Origin: Rhizobium sp. 007
Lineage (GTDB): Bacteria; Pseudomonadota; Alphaproteobacteria; Rhizobiales; Rhizobiaceae
Assembly: GCF_015353075.1 (NCBI RefSeq)
Contig: NZ_CP064188.1
Span: 434,001 to 498,000, forward strand
Length of the DNA: 64,000 bases
Direction of reading: 5' to 3'
Shown here piece by piece: positions 1-9,225 of the stretch (within the stretch, counting starts at the first letter, position 1; every line of letters starts with the position of its first letter). The position numbers and the translations under genes are program-made. Below the pieces are notes generated by a model, which had not been told where the DNA came from, searched no databases, and saw nothing but the letters and a program-made list of their open reading frames with translations.

Positions 1-881
1 TTCTTTCGGACCTCTTCCGGTCCGATGATGCGCGCGCCCATGCCTTCGACCACCTGGACTGCCTTTTCGACAAGCTGGGCATTGGTGGCAAGCGTGCCCT
101 TGCCGGCATAGAGATTGTCCTCCAGGCCGACACGGACGTTTCCGCCGGCGAGAATAGCCGCAGCCGGATAGGCCATGGCGTTGCGGCCGATCGAGAAGGC
201 CGAAAAGGTCCAGCTCTGCGGCACGTTGTTGACCATCGCCATGAAGGTATTGAGATCGTCCGGCGCCCCCCACGGGATACCCATGCAGAGCTGGATCAGC
301 ACCGGGTCCTCGATCAGGCGTTCTTCGGCAAGCTGTTTGGCGAACCAGAGATGGCCGGTATCGAACGCCTCGATTTCTGGCCGCACACCGAGATCGGTCA
401 TCTTTTTCGCCATCGCGCGCAGCATGCCTGGCGTATTGGTCATGACATAGTCGCCGAGACTGAAGTTCATGGTGCCGCAGTCGAGCGTGCAGATTTCCGG
501 CAGGCATTCGCCGACATGGCTGACACGCTCGCTGGCGCCCGCCATGTCGGTCCCTTTTGGGTTGAGGGGCAGAGGCGTTTCGACATTGCCGAAAATCAGG
601 TCGCCGCCCATGCCGGCCGTCAGATTGAGCACGACATCGATCTCGGCGGAGCGGATGCGATCGGTGACTTCCCTGTAGAGGTCGTTGCGCCGGCTTGCGG
701 CACCGGTGTCCGGATCGCGGACATGGCAGTGAACGACTGCCGCCCCAGCCTTGGCGGCGTCGATCGCGGAATCCGCGATCTGCTTGGGAGTAACGGGAAC
801 GTGGCTGGATTTCGAGACCGTATCGCCGGCGCCGGTCACGGCACAGGTGATGAAGACATCGCGGTTCATCACAAGAGGCAT
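1..881 (-). CDS. BKACE family (DUF849) beta-keto acid cleavage enzyme, probable 3-dehydrocarnitine cleavage (3' end outside window)
   Basis: The protein starts MPLVMNRDVFITCAVTG and reads through the left edge of the window, so about 293 codons are visible and the C-terminus is missing. It carries the BKACE signature with the Zn-binding His pair H51/H53 in VVHCHVRDPDTG, and a TIM-barrel layout. BKACE enzymes condense a beta-keto acid with acetyl-CoA to give acetoacetate and a CoA ester. The gene is divergent from a GlxA/AraC regulator like CdhR, the arrangement seen in carnitine catabolism, where BKACE turns 3-dehydrocarnitine into betainyl-CoA. The family call is firm. The substrate is inferred from context, and the carnitine dehydrogenase expected next to it would lie left of the window. 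Confidence 0.85.
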   Translation of the reverse strand, partial: MPLVMNRDVFITCAVTGAGDTVSKSSHVPVTPKQIADSAIDAAKAGAAVVHCHVRDPDTGAASRRNDLYREVTDRIRSAEIDVVLNLTAGMGGDLIFGNVETPLPLNPKGTDMAGASERVSHVGECLPEICTLDCGTMNFSLGDYVMTNTPGMLRAMAKKMTDLGVRPEIEAFDTGHLWFAKQLAEERLIEDPVLIQLCMGIPWGAPDDLNTFMAMVNNVPQSWTFSAFSIGRNAMAYPAAAILAGGNVRVGLEDNLYAGKGTLATNAQLVEKAVQVVEGMGARIIGPEEVRK

Positions 882-982
882 TTTGTTCTCCCTCGTATTG
901 AGGCTATTACGCGGCAAAGCCCCGGCCATTGCTTTGCATTAACGGAACTAGATGATACAGTTTTGGAAATCGTGGAGAGTCA

Positions 983-1975
983 ATGCTGACGCGATCGACA
1001 GAACGGCTCGATATCGACCTTCTGATTTTGCCGGAAACGAACCTGATCCTGATCGCCTCGGTGATCGAGCCGTTGCGAGGCGCCAACCGCATTTCCGGCA
1101 GCGAGATCTATCGCTGGCGTCTATTGACCCCGGATGGCGATCCGGCTCCTACCACCAGCGACATCCCGGTTCCCGCCTGCGCGCCCTTCAAGGCAAAGGC
1201 CGATACGGCGCCACTCTTCGTGCTCGCCAGCTACAACTGGCGGCAAAGTGCCACTCCGGCCCTGAAGATGCAGCTTTCGCAGGCTGCTCGCTACCGAAGG
1301 ATGATAGCCGGCATCGAATCCGGCACGTGGCTGCTTGCCGAAGCAAGCCTTCTTGATGGGTATTCTGCGACTATCCATTGGGAGGATTTCGAAGATTTCG
1401 CACTCGCCTACCCGCAAGTTCGTGCCTCAAGGGACCGCTTCGTCATCGATGGCAAGCGGCTGACCACTGCCGGCTCATTGCCGACCGTCGATCTGATGCT
1501 CGAGGTGATCCGGCAGCGGCAAGGTTATTCGCTGGCGCTGGAGGTGAGCCGGCTCTTCAGCTACGAACAAGCAAATTTCCATTCCGAGCACGAACTTTCT
1601 CCATCGACTGTCAGTTTGCGGATGCGCGATCCGCGTGTCGCTCACGCGATCCGGTTGATGGAGGACAACATCGAGCAGCCTTTGGTTCTGGCCAGGCTTG
1701 CGCGCCGCGTCGGCATCAGCGCGCGCCACCTGCAGGGGCTCTTTCAGGAGAGCATTGGGGCGCCGCCGCATGTGCACTATCTGGCGTTGCGGTTGAATGC
1801 TGCCCGTCGCAAGGTGATCGAGACCAAGGCATCTTTTGCCGATATCGCTGCCGCAACCGGCTTCAATTCGGCTTCCGCCTTTGCCCGGAGCTACCGAGCA
1901 AGCTTCTCCGAGAGCCCCTCCGACACCCGGCGACGCCTTCGCCGTCGCATCATGTTGGCGCAAGAGCGGCCATAG
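983..1975 (+). CDS. GlxA family transcriptional regulator (DJ-1/PfpI plus AraC HTH), CdhR-like
   Basis: 330 aa. The N-terminal about 190 residues form a DJ-1/PfpI-like amidotransferase fold used as a sensor (LILPETNLILIASVIEPLR). The C-terminal about 100 residues are an AraC-type double helix-turn-helix (ARRVGISARHLQGLF, then ASFADIAAATGFNSASAFAR). It is divergent from the BKACE gene with about 100 bp between the starts, so it most likely controls that gene. CdhR, the carnitine-dehydrogenase regulator, belongs to this family; identifying this protein as CdhR is inference. Its 3' end overlaps the convergent LysR gene by 26 bp. Confidence 0.85.
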   Translation: MLTRSTERLDIDLLILPETNLILIASVIEPLRGANRISGSEIYRWRLLTPDGDPAPTTSDIPVPACAPFKAKADTAPLFVLASYNWRQSATPALKMQLSQAARYRRMIAGIESGTWLLAEASLLDGYSATIHWEDFEDFALAYPQVRASRDRFVIDGKRLTTAGSLPTVDLMLEVIRQRQGYSLALEVSRLFSYEQANFHSEHELSPSTVSLRMRDPRVAHAIRLMEDNIEQPLVLARLARRVGISARHLQGLFQESIGAPPHVHYLALRLNAARRKVIETKASFADIAAATGFNSASAFARSYRASFSESPSDTRRRLRRRIMLAQERP

Positions 1976-2825
1976 GCTGGAAGGCCTCCCGCACCCTTTC
2001 GGCCAGTTCCTGGATCGCCGCGGTGGAATGATGCCGGCTGCGGCGCAATACGACCCGGGAGGAATCGACCAGCGGAAAGCCATCAGCACTCGTCAGTTCC
2101 CGGCATCCGGGCGGGATGTTGCTGCGGGAGAGCGTGGTCACGGCAAGCCCGGCGGCGACCGCGTTCTTCAGTCCGGAACTAGTATCGGCAATGAAGGCAA
2201 TGCGATATCTGCGGCCGTGCTGCTCCAGCGAACGAAGTGCAAAATCGCGGCACCAGGTTGAATTTCTGTAAATTGCGATCGGCAGCGGATCGGCGTCGTG
2301 TAACCGATGCACCAGCGAGGTCACCCAAACGGTAGGGTCGATGCAAAGAACCTCGCCGTTGATCTGATTGCTCCAGTCGAAGACGACGGCGAGGTCGAGT
2401 TCGTCGCGTTCGAGCGCTGCGAGATTATGGGATGTGTAATCGCAAGAGATCGTCACCTCGACGGCCGGGTGGCGCACGGAGAATGCAGCAAGTGCGGCCG
2501 GCAATACGGTCTGACTATATTCTTCGGGGATACCGATGCGAACAGGCCCGTCCAGCGGCTTGGTCCGGATCGTCGCCGTTGCCTCGTTCAGAAGGTCGAT
2601 CACCCGTCGGGCATAGGGAAGGAGCTGCGTTCCAGCGCCTGTCAGAGCAACGCCGCGCGCGCCTCTTTCGAAAAGCGTTTCGCCGATCGTGTCCTCTAGT
2701 CGTTTCACCTGAGCGCTGACAGCCGACTGGGTTCGGCCGATGCGCTGGGCGGCGGCCGAAAAGTTCAACGTTTCGGTCACAACCAGAAAGGTCCTCAGCA
2801 GGTCGCTTTCAATTGGTTCACGCAT
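1950..2825 (-). CDS. LysR family transcriptional regulator
   Basis: 291 aa from the ATG that begins MREPIESDLLRTFL. The open frame extends much further upstream, but that part is antisense to the next gene and lacks LysR character. The N-terminal winged HTH is classical (NFSAAAQRIGRTQSAVSAQV, residues about 20-40), followed by a LysR substrate-binding domain (VRIGIPEEYSQTVLPAAL). It is divergently paired with the EamA transporter gene, with 111 bp between the chosen starts, so it probably regulates that exporter. LysR regulators paired with EamA/DMT transporters are common. The effector cannot be told from sequence. Confidence 0.88.
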   Translation of the reverse strand: MREPIESDLLRTFLVVTETLNFSAAAQRIGRTQSAVSAQVKRLEDTIGETLFERGARGVALTGAGTQLLPYARRVIDLLNEATATIRTKPLDGPVRIGIPEEYSQTVLPAALAAFSVRHPAVEVTISCDYTSHNLAALERDELDLAVVFDWSNQINGEVLCIDPTVWVTSLVHRLHDADPLPIAIYRNSTWCRDFALRSLEQHGRRYRIAFIADTSSGLKNAVAAGLAVTTLSRSNIPPGCRELTSADGFPLVDSSRVVLRRSRHHSTAAIQELAERVREAFQPMAALAPT

Positions 2826-2936
2826 GGGCAGCCACAAAGAAATCCGATGGCAGACATCTCTACTATTCGTTTGCCTGATGTCAATTACGGGCGCACACAG
2901 ATCGTGTCGCTTCAGTCTTGTCCCAAGGCAGCCCGC

Positions 2937-3860
2937 ATGACCATCCATCTTCAGGCACGTTCCTTCGCGCTTAGCGAGCACGAAAAAGGCATTGCTCTTG
3001 TGGTCGCCGCAACTCTTGCCTGGAGCGCCAGTGGCCTCTATTCGCGGCTCTTGACTGTCGATGTGTGGACGACGATCGCCTGGCGCTCGCTGTTCGGCGG
3101 TCTTTTTCTCCTGGTTCCGAGCCTCTTCCTGGAAGGCGGCTTTTCCAGGCGTCAATGGCGCTCGGTCTTCCATCCCTCGGGTCTTGCGATGATTGGATGT
3201 CAGACCTTCAGTCAGGCCTGCTTCATCGGCGCACTCTATATGACCAGCGTTGCGAACGTCACGATGATCTACGCCACCGCCCCCTTCATTGCCGCCCTCT
3301 TCGGCTGGCTGATCCTGAAGGAGAAAGTCGCAAGGCGAACCCTCGTTGCCGGAGGCGTCTGTTTCTCGGGAGTGGCGGTCATCGTGGCCTCTTCAATCGG
3401 CGGCGGCACAGGAACTGGCGACCTTCTGGCGCTCGGAATGACCGTCTCATTTGCCCTTGTCATCATCATTCCCCGCATCAACCCCGATGTGCCAAGCCTT
3501 CCCCCGACTATCGTCAGTGCGTTTCTCACCCTTATCCTCTTTGCACCTTTTGGTTCGATCGGTTCCCTTGATCTTCACAACTGGGTCGTGCTTGCGGCAT
3601 TCGGGGCTACGAATTTCTCCATTGCGCTGGTTCTGTTCCTTGCGGGTGCACGACGTATGGCGCCGGCGGAAGCTGCCCTTCTCGGCACCATGGAAATCAT
3701 TCTGACTCCTTTCTGGGTCTGGCTGTTCTTTGCCGAACAACCGCCGGCCGCCACGTTCTTGGGCGGTACAATCATCCTGGCTGCCGTGCTCTGGCATACG
3801 ATCATCGACTTCCGCCGTTGCCGCCGGATGCTCGCAAAGGCTGAGAATTCTCCTTTCTAG
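2937..3860 (+). CDS. DMT superfamily (EamA) transporter
   Basis: 307 aa from the ATG at 2937 (MTIHLQARSFALSEHEK). An in-frame ATG 90 bp upstream would add a non-hydrophobic tail and move into the LysR promoter, so it is less likely. About ten hydrophobic segments in two EamA repeats are visible, for example IALVVAATLAWSASGLYSR at the start and LVLFLAGARRMAPAEAALLG in the second repeat. Such proteins usually export amino acids or metabolites across the inner membrane. The gene is divergent from a LysR regulator. The substrate is unknown. Confidence 0.85.
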   Translation: MTIHLQARSFALSEHEKGIALVVAATLAWSASGLYSRLLTVDVWTTIAWRSLFGGLFLLVPSLFLEGGFSRRQWRSVFHPSGLAMIGCQTFSQACFIGALYMTSVANVTMIYATAPFIAALFGWLILKEKVARRTLVAGGVCFSGVAVIVASSIGGGTGTGDLLALGMTVSFALVIIIPRINPDVPSLPPTIVSAFLTLILFAPFGSIGSLDLHNWVVLAAFGATNFSIALVLFLAGARRMAPAEAALLGTMEIILTPFWVWLFFAEQPPAATFLGGTIILAAVLWHTIIDFRRCRRMLAKAENSPF

Positions 3861-4097
3861 AATTGGGCGGAGATTCACAAACCATCTTCCCGATCGCCTG
3901 TTTTCCTTCGATGAGTCGTGCGGATTTAAGGAAATGCTCAAGTGTCCATTTCTGCAATCTTTGCTTGGGGCTCGTTGAGGAGTATCATCTGAAGTTAAGA
4001 ACCTAGATCATGAGCGGGATGCGGGCGGACACGGCATGCCCTTTCCTCATCCCGCCCATCAAAGGGCGAGAAAAGCCCATGCTTTCGGGAGGAAGAA

Positions 4098-5240
4098 ATG
4101 AAACGCAGAACCCAGGTCGACAGGAAAACGTCGCGCCGTAAATTCCTAAGCGGCGCAGCCATGGCCGGCGCGGCGATGATGGCGGCGCCAAGCGTCGTCA
4201 AGGCGCAGGGGCCGGTCAACATGCGCTGGCAGAGCACCTGGCCTTCCAAGGATATCTTTCACGAGTTCGCACTCGATTTTGCACAGAAGGTCAACGACAT
4301 GACCGGCGGTGATCTCAAGATCGAGGTACTGCCGGCGGGTGCCGTTGTGCCGGCCTTCGGCCTGCTCGATGCGGTCTCCCAGGGGACGCTCGACGGCGGC
4401 CACGGCGTGCTTGTCTATCATTACGGCAAACAGACGGCGCTGGCGCTCTGGGGCTCGGGTCCAGGCTTTGCGATGGATGCCAACATGCTGCTTGCCTGGC
4501 ATAAATATGGCGGCGGCAAGGAGCTGCTCGCCAAGCTTTACGAATCGATCGGCGCGAACGTCGTCTCGTTCCCCTATGGCCCAATGCCGACACAACCGCT
4601 CGGCTGGTTCAAGAAGCCGGTCGCCAAAGCCGAGGATATCCAGGGCCTGAAATTCCGCACGGTCGGCATTTCGATCGACGTGTTCACCGGTCTTGGGGCG
4701 GCGGTCAACGCTTTGCCGGGTGGCGAGATCGTCGCGGCGCTCGACCGCGGGCTGCTTGACGCGGCCGAGTTCAACAATGCCTCATCCGACCGGGTCCTCG
4801 GTTTTCCAGACGTTTCGAAAATCTGCATGCTGCAAAGCTATCACCAGAATGCCGAGCAATTCGAGGTCATGTTCAACAAGACCAAGTATGACGGCCTGCC
4901 CGAACAGATGAAGGCAATCATCATCAATGCCGTCGAGGCGGCGTCTCAGGACATGGCCTGGAAGGCGATCGACCGCTATTCGAAAGACTATGTCGAGATG
5001 CAGACGACCGACAAGGTGAAGTTCTATAAGACTCCGGAGGCGATCCTGAAAAGGCAACTGGAGGTCTACGACGAGGTGGTGAAGAAGAAGGCCGGCGAAA
5101 ACCCGCTGTTCAAGGAGATTCTTCAATCGCAGATCGCCTTTGCGGAGCGGGCAACGCGATGGGAGCAGGACACCGTCGTCGGCCGGCGTTTGGTCTTTGA
5201 TCACTACTTCGGACCGAACGGGGTGGCAAAGGAACTCTGA
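4098..5240 (+). CDS. dctP: TRAP transporter substrate-binding protein (DctP family)
   Basis: 380 aa with a twin-arginine signal (TSRRKFLSGA, residues 11-20) ending near PSVVKAQG, so it is a Tat-exported periplasmic protein. The mature part is DctP-like (VNMRWQSTWPSKDIFHEF, LKFRTVGISIDVFTGLGAAV, RGLLDAAEFNNASSD). It delivers a carboxylated ligand to the DctQM membrane pair encoded directly downstream. This subfamily resembles the TakP/mannitol-chloroaromatic group, members of which bind 2-oxo acids; that ligand is inferred from family resemblance only. A GGGAGGAAGAA ribosome-binding site lies just ahead of the ATG. Confidence 0.9.
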   Translation: MKRRTQVDRKTSRRKFLSGAAMAGAAMMAAPSVVKAQGPVNMRWQSTWPSKDIFHEFALDFAQKVNDMTGGDLKIEVLPAGAVVPAFGLLDAVSQGTLDGGHGVLVYHYGKQTALALWGSGPGFAMDANMLLAWHKYGGGKELLAKLYESIGANVVSFPYGPMPTQPLGWFKKPVAKAEDIQGLKFRTVGISIDVFTGLGAAVNALPGGEIVAALDRGLLDAAEFNNASSDRVLGFPDVSKICMLQSYHQNAEQFEVMFNKTKYDGLPEQMKAIIINAVEAASQDMAWKAIDRYSKDYVEMQTTDKVKFYKTPEAILKRQLEVYDEVVKKKAGENPLFKEILQSQIAFAERATRWEQDTVVGRRLVFDHYFGPNGVAKEL

Positions 5241-5249
5241 CGTATGATT

Positions 5250-5284
5250 CAAGCATCACCGGGCAGGAGCCCCGGTGATGCTTG
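5250..5284 (+). promoter_or_regulatory. 14-bp perfect stem-loop between dctP and dctQ
   Basis: The arms CAAGCATCACCGGG (5250-5263) and CCCGGTGATGCTTG (5271-5284) pair perfectly around a 7-nt loop, ten bases after the dctP stop. There is no U-run, so it is not a standard terminator. Stem-loops after binding-protein genes usually protect the upstream mRNA and lower expression of the membrane genes. The right arm contains the GTG and ATG that would begin the longest dctQ frame, which argues for a later dctQ start. Confidence 0.7.
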
Positions 5285-5319
5285 CAGTGAGGATATGCTC
5301 TTTCCCGGGGGCACGCGTG

Positions 5320-5985
5320 AACGTTCAGCATTTTCTGCTCAGGGTGGATGCCGTCAGCGTGTGGGTCGGAAAAGCTTCGGCCTGGCTCATCATCGGCCTG
5401 ATGACGCTGGTTTGCGTCGAGGTGTTCAAGCGTTACATCCTGAACATGCCGACGGCGTGGATCTTCGACGCCAGCAACATGTTCTATGGCACCCTGTTCA
5501 TGCTCGCCGGAGCCTACGCGCTGGCGCAGAATGCGCATGTGCGCGGCGATTTTCTTTATAGCTCGCTAAGGCCCCGGATCCAGGCCGGGCTCGATCTCGT
5601 CCTTTACGTCCTCTTCTTCCTGCCTGGCGTCGCTGCCCTTGTTTACGCCGGCTATGATTATGCGGCGCTTTCCTGGCGGATCGGCGAGCATTCGACGGTG
5701 ACCGCAGAAGGCCCGCCGATCTATTACTTCAAGACGGTCATTCCGGTGGCAGGCGCGCTCGTCATGCTGCAGGGGCTTGCCGAAATCCTTCGCTGCATCG
5801 TCTGCCTGAGGACCGGCGCGTGGCCGGCCCGGCTCAAGGACGTGGAGGAGATTGACGTTGTTGCCGAGCAGCTTGCGCAAAGCGAGCACGTAGACGCAAA
5901 GACGCGCGAGGCAGCCATCGAGCGCGCCCACGACCTAGACAGGGCCGCGCGTCAACGGGGAATGGGGGGAGATATCGAAACGTGA
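5320..5985 (+). CDS. dctQ: TRAP transporter small permease (DctQ family)
   Basis: 221 aa from the GTG at 5320, which has GGGGG about 7 nt upstream; the longest frame begins at 5275 inside the stem-loop and is less likely. Four hydrophobic segments fit the DctQ topology (SAWLIIGLMTLVCVEVFKRY, FYGTLFMLAGAYALAQN, LDLVLYVLFFLPGVAALVY, VIPVAGALVMLQGLAEILR). The C-terminus carries an unusually long charged tail of about 50 residues (KTREAAIERAHDLDRAARQR). Its TGA stop overlaps the GTG start of dctM in GTGA, so the two are translationally coupled. Confidence 0.85.
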   Translation, partial: NVQHFLLRVDAVSVWVGKASAWLIIGLMTLVCVEVFKRYILNMPTAWIFDASNMFYGTLFMLAGAYALAQNAHVRGDFLYSSLRPRIQAGLDLVLYVLFFLPGVAALVYAGYDYAALSWRIGEHSTVTAEGPPIYYFKTVIPVAGALVMLQGLAEILRCIVCLRTGAWPARLKDVEEIDVVAEQLAQSEHVDAKTREAAIERAHDLDRAARQRGMGGDIET

Positions 5986-7724
5986 GCGATCCGTTCCTCG
6001 GACTGATGATGCTGCTTCTCATCGTGGTCGTCATCATGATGGGGTTCCCGACCGCCTTCACGCTGATGGGGCTCGGCATGCTCTTCGGCTTCTACGCCTT
6101 CTATAATCCCGCCGAGCACTGGATCGACAATCGCGTCTTCGACCTGATGGTTCAGCGCACCTACGGAGCAATGACCAACGACGTCTTGATCTCCATCCCG
6201 CTCTTCGTATTGATGGGCTACGTGATGGAGCGCGGCGCGCTGGTCGACAAGATGTTCTACAGCATCCAGCTGTCGTTCCGGCGCGTTCCTGCGTCGCTTG
6301 CCGTGGCAACCCTGATCGTGTGCACGTTCTGGGGGATTGCGAGCGGTCTCGTCGGCGCCGTCGTCGTGCTGATGGGGGTGATCGCCATGAGCCCGATGTT
6401 GCGAGCGGGCTATGACGTGAAGCTTGCCTCCGGCGTCATAACCGCGGGCGGTACGCTGGGCATCCTGATCCCGCCCTCGGTGATGATCATTGTCTATGCG
6501 GCGGTTGCCGGGCAGTCCGTGGTCAAGCTCTACGCTGCGACGATGTTTCCAGGTTTCTTCCTCGCGTTCCTCTATCTCGCCTATATTCTCACCTGGGCGG
6601 CGATCAACCCGAAAGTCGCGCCCGCCTTGCCGGAGGAGCAGACGCGGGTTCCGGTGGCAAGCTGGATGCGCAGTCTCCAGGCGGCCTATTCGCAAAACAT
6701 GATGCTCGGTCTTCTGCGTGCATTGACCTCGCCATCGAAGGCGACGGCACTCGAAACGGCTGAGGGACGGCTCACCTACTGGACGCTCCTCAAGAATTTC
6801 TGTGCAGCCCTCGTGCCCTTCTCCTTGACTGCATTCACGCTGCTGCTGGTGTGGTGGTATGTTGTTATCCATCCGCAGGCCTTAGGCGAGGCGGAAGCCC
6901 CGGAAGGGCTGGAGCAGCTCGGAGCGCCTGCGGCGGATGCGGGCGCTGCCATGGTCAATGGCCCGGCGACGAGCTTCTACGTGTCGTTCGCACTCGTTGC
7001 AGCAATCGCTGCTGCGGCCCTTTCCCGCTACTACTACAACATGGGTGCGGAGCGGCTTCAGGTAATAAAGCTTCTGGTGTCCTCCGTCATGCCGCTCGCG
7101 GTCCTCACTATCGTCGTGCTCGCCGTCATCCTGTTCGGTATCACGACGGCAACCGAGTCTGCCGCAGTCGGCGCGGCCGGCGCCTTCCTGTTGGCATTCC
7201 AGGCCAGAACGCTCAACTGGAAACGCACCAAGGAGGCAGTATTCCTGACGGCGAAGACGACGGCGATGGTCTGTTGGCTCTTCGTCGGCTCCGCGCTTTT
7301 CTCCGCCGTTTTCGCCATCCTGGGAGGGCAGGCGCTGATCGAAGAATGGGTGCTGGCGCTTGAGTTGACACCGGTGCAGTTCATGATCCTGTCGCAGGCG
7401 ATCATCTTCATTCTTGGTTGGCCGCTGGAATGGACCGAGATCATCATTATCTTCGTGCCGATCTTCCTGCCGATGCTGAGACACTTCGATATCGACCCCA
7501 TCCTTTGGGGCGTCCTCGTCTTCGTCAATCTGCAGGCAGCCTTCCTGTCGCCGCCGGTGGCGATGTCGGCTTACTATCTCAAGGGCGTTTCACCGCCGCA
7601 CGTCACGCTCAACCAGATCTTCGCAGGTATGATGCCCTACATGCTGATCGTCATCCTTTGCATGGTCATCATGTATGTTTGGCCGGGAATGGCACTTTGG
7701 CTTCCGAACTATCTCTACGGCTGA
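5982..7724 (+). CDS. dctM: TRAP transporter large permease (DctM family) with a central insertion
   Basis: 580 aa starting with GTG, clearly longer than the usual 425-450 aa of DctM. The N-terminal half has canonical motifs ([39 protein letters not shown]) and the C-terminal half resumes with [20 protein letters not shown]. Between them, from about residue 210 to 365, is an insertion with extra hydrophobic segments and an acidic linker ([20 protein letters not shown]). DctM proteins near 600 aa are known in the subfamily that pairs with this kind of DctP, so this is probably a subfamily trait and not a recent fusion. It forms the sodium-driven import channel with DctQ. Confidence 0.9.
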   Translation: MSDPFLGLMMLLLIVVVIMMGFPTAFTLMGLGMLFGFYAFYNPAEHWIDNRVFDLMVQRTYGAMTNDVLISIPLFVLMGYVMERGALVDKMFYSIQLSFRRVPASLAVATLIVCTFWGIASGLVGAVVVLMGVIAMSPMLRAGYDVKLASGVITAGGTLGILIPPSVMIIVYAAVAGQSVVKLYAATMFPGFFLAFLYLAYILTWAAINPKVAPALPEEQTRVPVASWMRSLQAAYSQNMMLGLLRALTSPSKATALETAEGRLTYWTLLKNFCAALVPFSLTAFTLLLVWWYVVIHPQALGEAEAPEGLEQLGAPAADAGAAMVNGPATSFYVSFALVAAIAAAALSRYYYNMGAERLQVIKLLVSSVMPLAVLTIVVLAVILFGITTATESAAVGAAGAFLLAFQARTLNWKRTKEAVFLTAKTTAMVCWLFVGSALFSAVFAILGGQALIEEWVLALELTPVQFMILSQAIIFILGWPLEWTEIIIIFVPIFLPMLRHFDIDPILWGVLVFVNLQAAFLSPPVAMSAYYLKGVSPPHVTLNQIFAGMMPYMLIVILCMVIMYVWPGMALWLPNYLYG

Positions 7725-7816
7725 AAGATGCTTTGCGCCGTACTGCGTGCACAGAAGGTGCTTGCATTTCCTTTCATGCACTTCACATTCACGAAAAGGC
7801 ATTGAGGGAGGTGGTC

Positions 7817-8101
7817 ATGACGGATGATCGCAAGGCGACGCTCGTGCACATATCGGGAAGGGTCCAGGGCGTCAGCTTCCGCATATGGACAAAGACCCAG
7901 GCACAGCGGTTCGGCTTGACCGGCTGGGTGCGAAACGAAGATGACGGATCTGTGACCGCATTGATCGCCGGACAGGATGCGGCGGTTTCCGCAATGTTGA
8001 AACAGTTTTGGAACGGACCCGTCGGCGCGTCCGTTTCCAGTGTCGTGACCGAACAGGCCTCCTTGGATGAGGCGCCATCGGACTTCCGAATCACGAGCTG
8101 A
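7817..8101 (+). CDS. acyP: Acylphosphatase
   Basis: 94 aa, the typical length. The acylphosphatase signature is complete: GRVQGVSFR (residues 14-22, with the catalytic Arg22) and [14 protein letters not shown] (catalytic Asn40). It hydrolyses acyl-phosphate bonds in the cytoplasm. The ATG at 7817 is preceded by GGGAGGTGGTC. The gene follows dctM by about 90 bp on the same strand and may be cotranscribed, but a functional link to the TRAP system is not evident. Confidence 0.92.
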   Translation: MTDDRKATLVHISGRVQGVSFRIWTKTQAQRFGLTGWVRNEDDGSVTALIAGQDAAVSAMLKQFWNGPVGASVSSVVTEQASLDEAPSDFRITS

Positions 8102-8174
8102 GGCTGACGGCCTTCGGAGAGGCATTTGTTATGGCGCCCCAGACGTCAAACGCTGGATCCGATGACAAGCTCGG

Positions 8175-8381
8175 CTAGTGCGTTGCCGATTTCTGCTTGG
8201 TAATCGTCAGGATATAATCGTCGGCGATATCAGCGACCGCCATGGCGATCTCTGCTGCCGAAAACTCCATTAGCCTCTCGCTGAAAATGATCTCGTGCAC
8301 GGCCTCTTCGATCTTCTGCCGGCAGGCAAAGAGACGATCGGCATGATTGACCTGTATAGAAGGTAATTCCATAGTTCTCAT
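8175..8381 (-). CDS. Small hypothetical protein (68 aa)
   Basis: 68 aa beginning MRTMELPSIQVNHADRLFAC. A CGGAG lies close to the first ATG, and the second ATG (codon 4) has the better spacing. It is predicted soluble and mostly alpha-helical, with a composition typical of rhizobial housekeeping small proteins (KIEEAVHEIIFSERLMEFSA). I do not recognise a domain. It is convergent with acyP and divergent from the XRE gene at 8774. Confidence 0.5.
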   Translation of the reverse strand: MRTMELPSIQVNHADRLFACRQKIEEAVHEIIFSERLMEFSAAEIAMAVADIADDYILTITKQKSATH

Positions 8382-8761
8382 AACTCCGATCTTTAGCGGT
8401 GGTGATCACCGACGACGCATCGACCCAATAGAAAAGCTCGCTGACACTGCGATTGCTCGCTCCCACCGGCCGAAAGCCCCCAATATTGACGGAGGAAGCA
8501 TAACTGTAAAAATTGCCGGGGATGCGTGAAATCGACGTGACACAATTTTAAATAGCAGTATAGTATTTCATGCTAAAACACGCTGCCCCGGGACTCGTCG
8601 CACGTTTGTTCCCAAGTCAGATACCTTAAATTGAAACCAGTTAGACTTGGTTGCATAACATTATGACGATCTGTCGTGCGACAGCAAGAATATCGTTCGA
8701 TAAAAGATCACCTTTAGTTGCATTTTTGACGGAATGCATCATGATGCACGTCGCATGAGCC
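8382..8761. promoter_or_regulatory. AT-rich divergent regulatory region with two perfect palindromes
   Basis: About 380 bp without a gene, noticeably richer in A+T than its surroundings. It contains CTGTCG-TG-CGACAG at 8671-8684 and the 14-bp perfect palindrome TGCATCATGATGCA at 8735-8748, the latter about 25 bp before the XRE start. Both are plausible operators for the XRE regulator encoded directly downstream (autoregulation is inference). No clear consensus sigma-70 promoter was identified. Confidence 0.45.
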
Positions 8762-8773
8762 ATGAGGGGCCCC

Positions 8774-9217
8774 ATGAAGGCGAAATCTCCAAATGCTATT
8801 GATGTATATGTAGGCGGGCGTCTGCGGCTCCGGCGCCAGGTTCTTGGCTTGAGCCAGGGCAGTTTAGCGGAAGCCTTGGGTATTACATTTCAGCAGGTGC
8901 AAAAATACGAGAAGGGTATGAACCGAATTGGTGCCAGCAGGCTCCAGAGGATTGCGGAAATTCTCAGAGTCCCCGTCGGGTTCTTTTTCGAAAACAATGC
9001 GAGCGCGTCACCCGATGTCGAGCCGCGGCGCGAGACGGATGATGTCACGCTGTTTATGACGTCGAAGGAGGGAGTGGCACTCAGCAGGGCATTTCTGGCA
9101 ATCGAAGATCCTAACGTTCGTCAAAAATTGCTTGCCCTTACCAGGAGCCTTGGCTCTGCAAACCCGGTCGAGAACCATCGCGACAGTTCCAGTCAGATAG
9201 AGCCCGAGCGAGGATAA
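8774..9217 (+). CDS. XRE family (helix-turn-helix) transcriptional regulator
   Basis: 147 aa from the ATG at 8774, which has GAGGGG 4 nt upstream; another in-frame ATG lies 12 bp earlier. Residues about 10-70 are an HTH_3 domain (RLRRQVLGLSQGSLAEALG, ITFQQVQKYEKGMNRIGA) of the type seen in rhizobial PraR-like regulators. The C-terminal half is a less conserved dimerisation or sensing region. It is the first gene of the YcaO-TfuA island, ends 8 bp before the SARP-type regulator, and probably controls the promoter region upstream of itself. Confidence 0.85.
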   Translation: MKAKSPNAIDVYVGGRLRLRRQVLGLSQGSLAEALGITFQQVQKYEKGMNRIGASRLQRIAEILRVPVGFFFENNASASPDVEPRRETDDVTLFMTSKEGVALSRAFLAIEDPNVRQKLLALTRSLGSANPVENHRDSSSQIEPERG

Positions 9218-9225
9218 ACACTTTG

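Noticed and set aside
351..989. 212-aa plus-strand frame over the BKACE gene
   Set aside because: It is antisense to the clear BKACE coding frame and has no domain.
7418..7816. Upstream extension of the acylphosphatase frame
   Set aside because: It lies over dctM; the acylphosphatase starts at 7817 with a ribosome-binding site.
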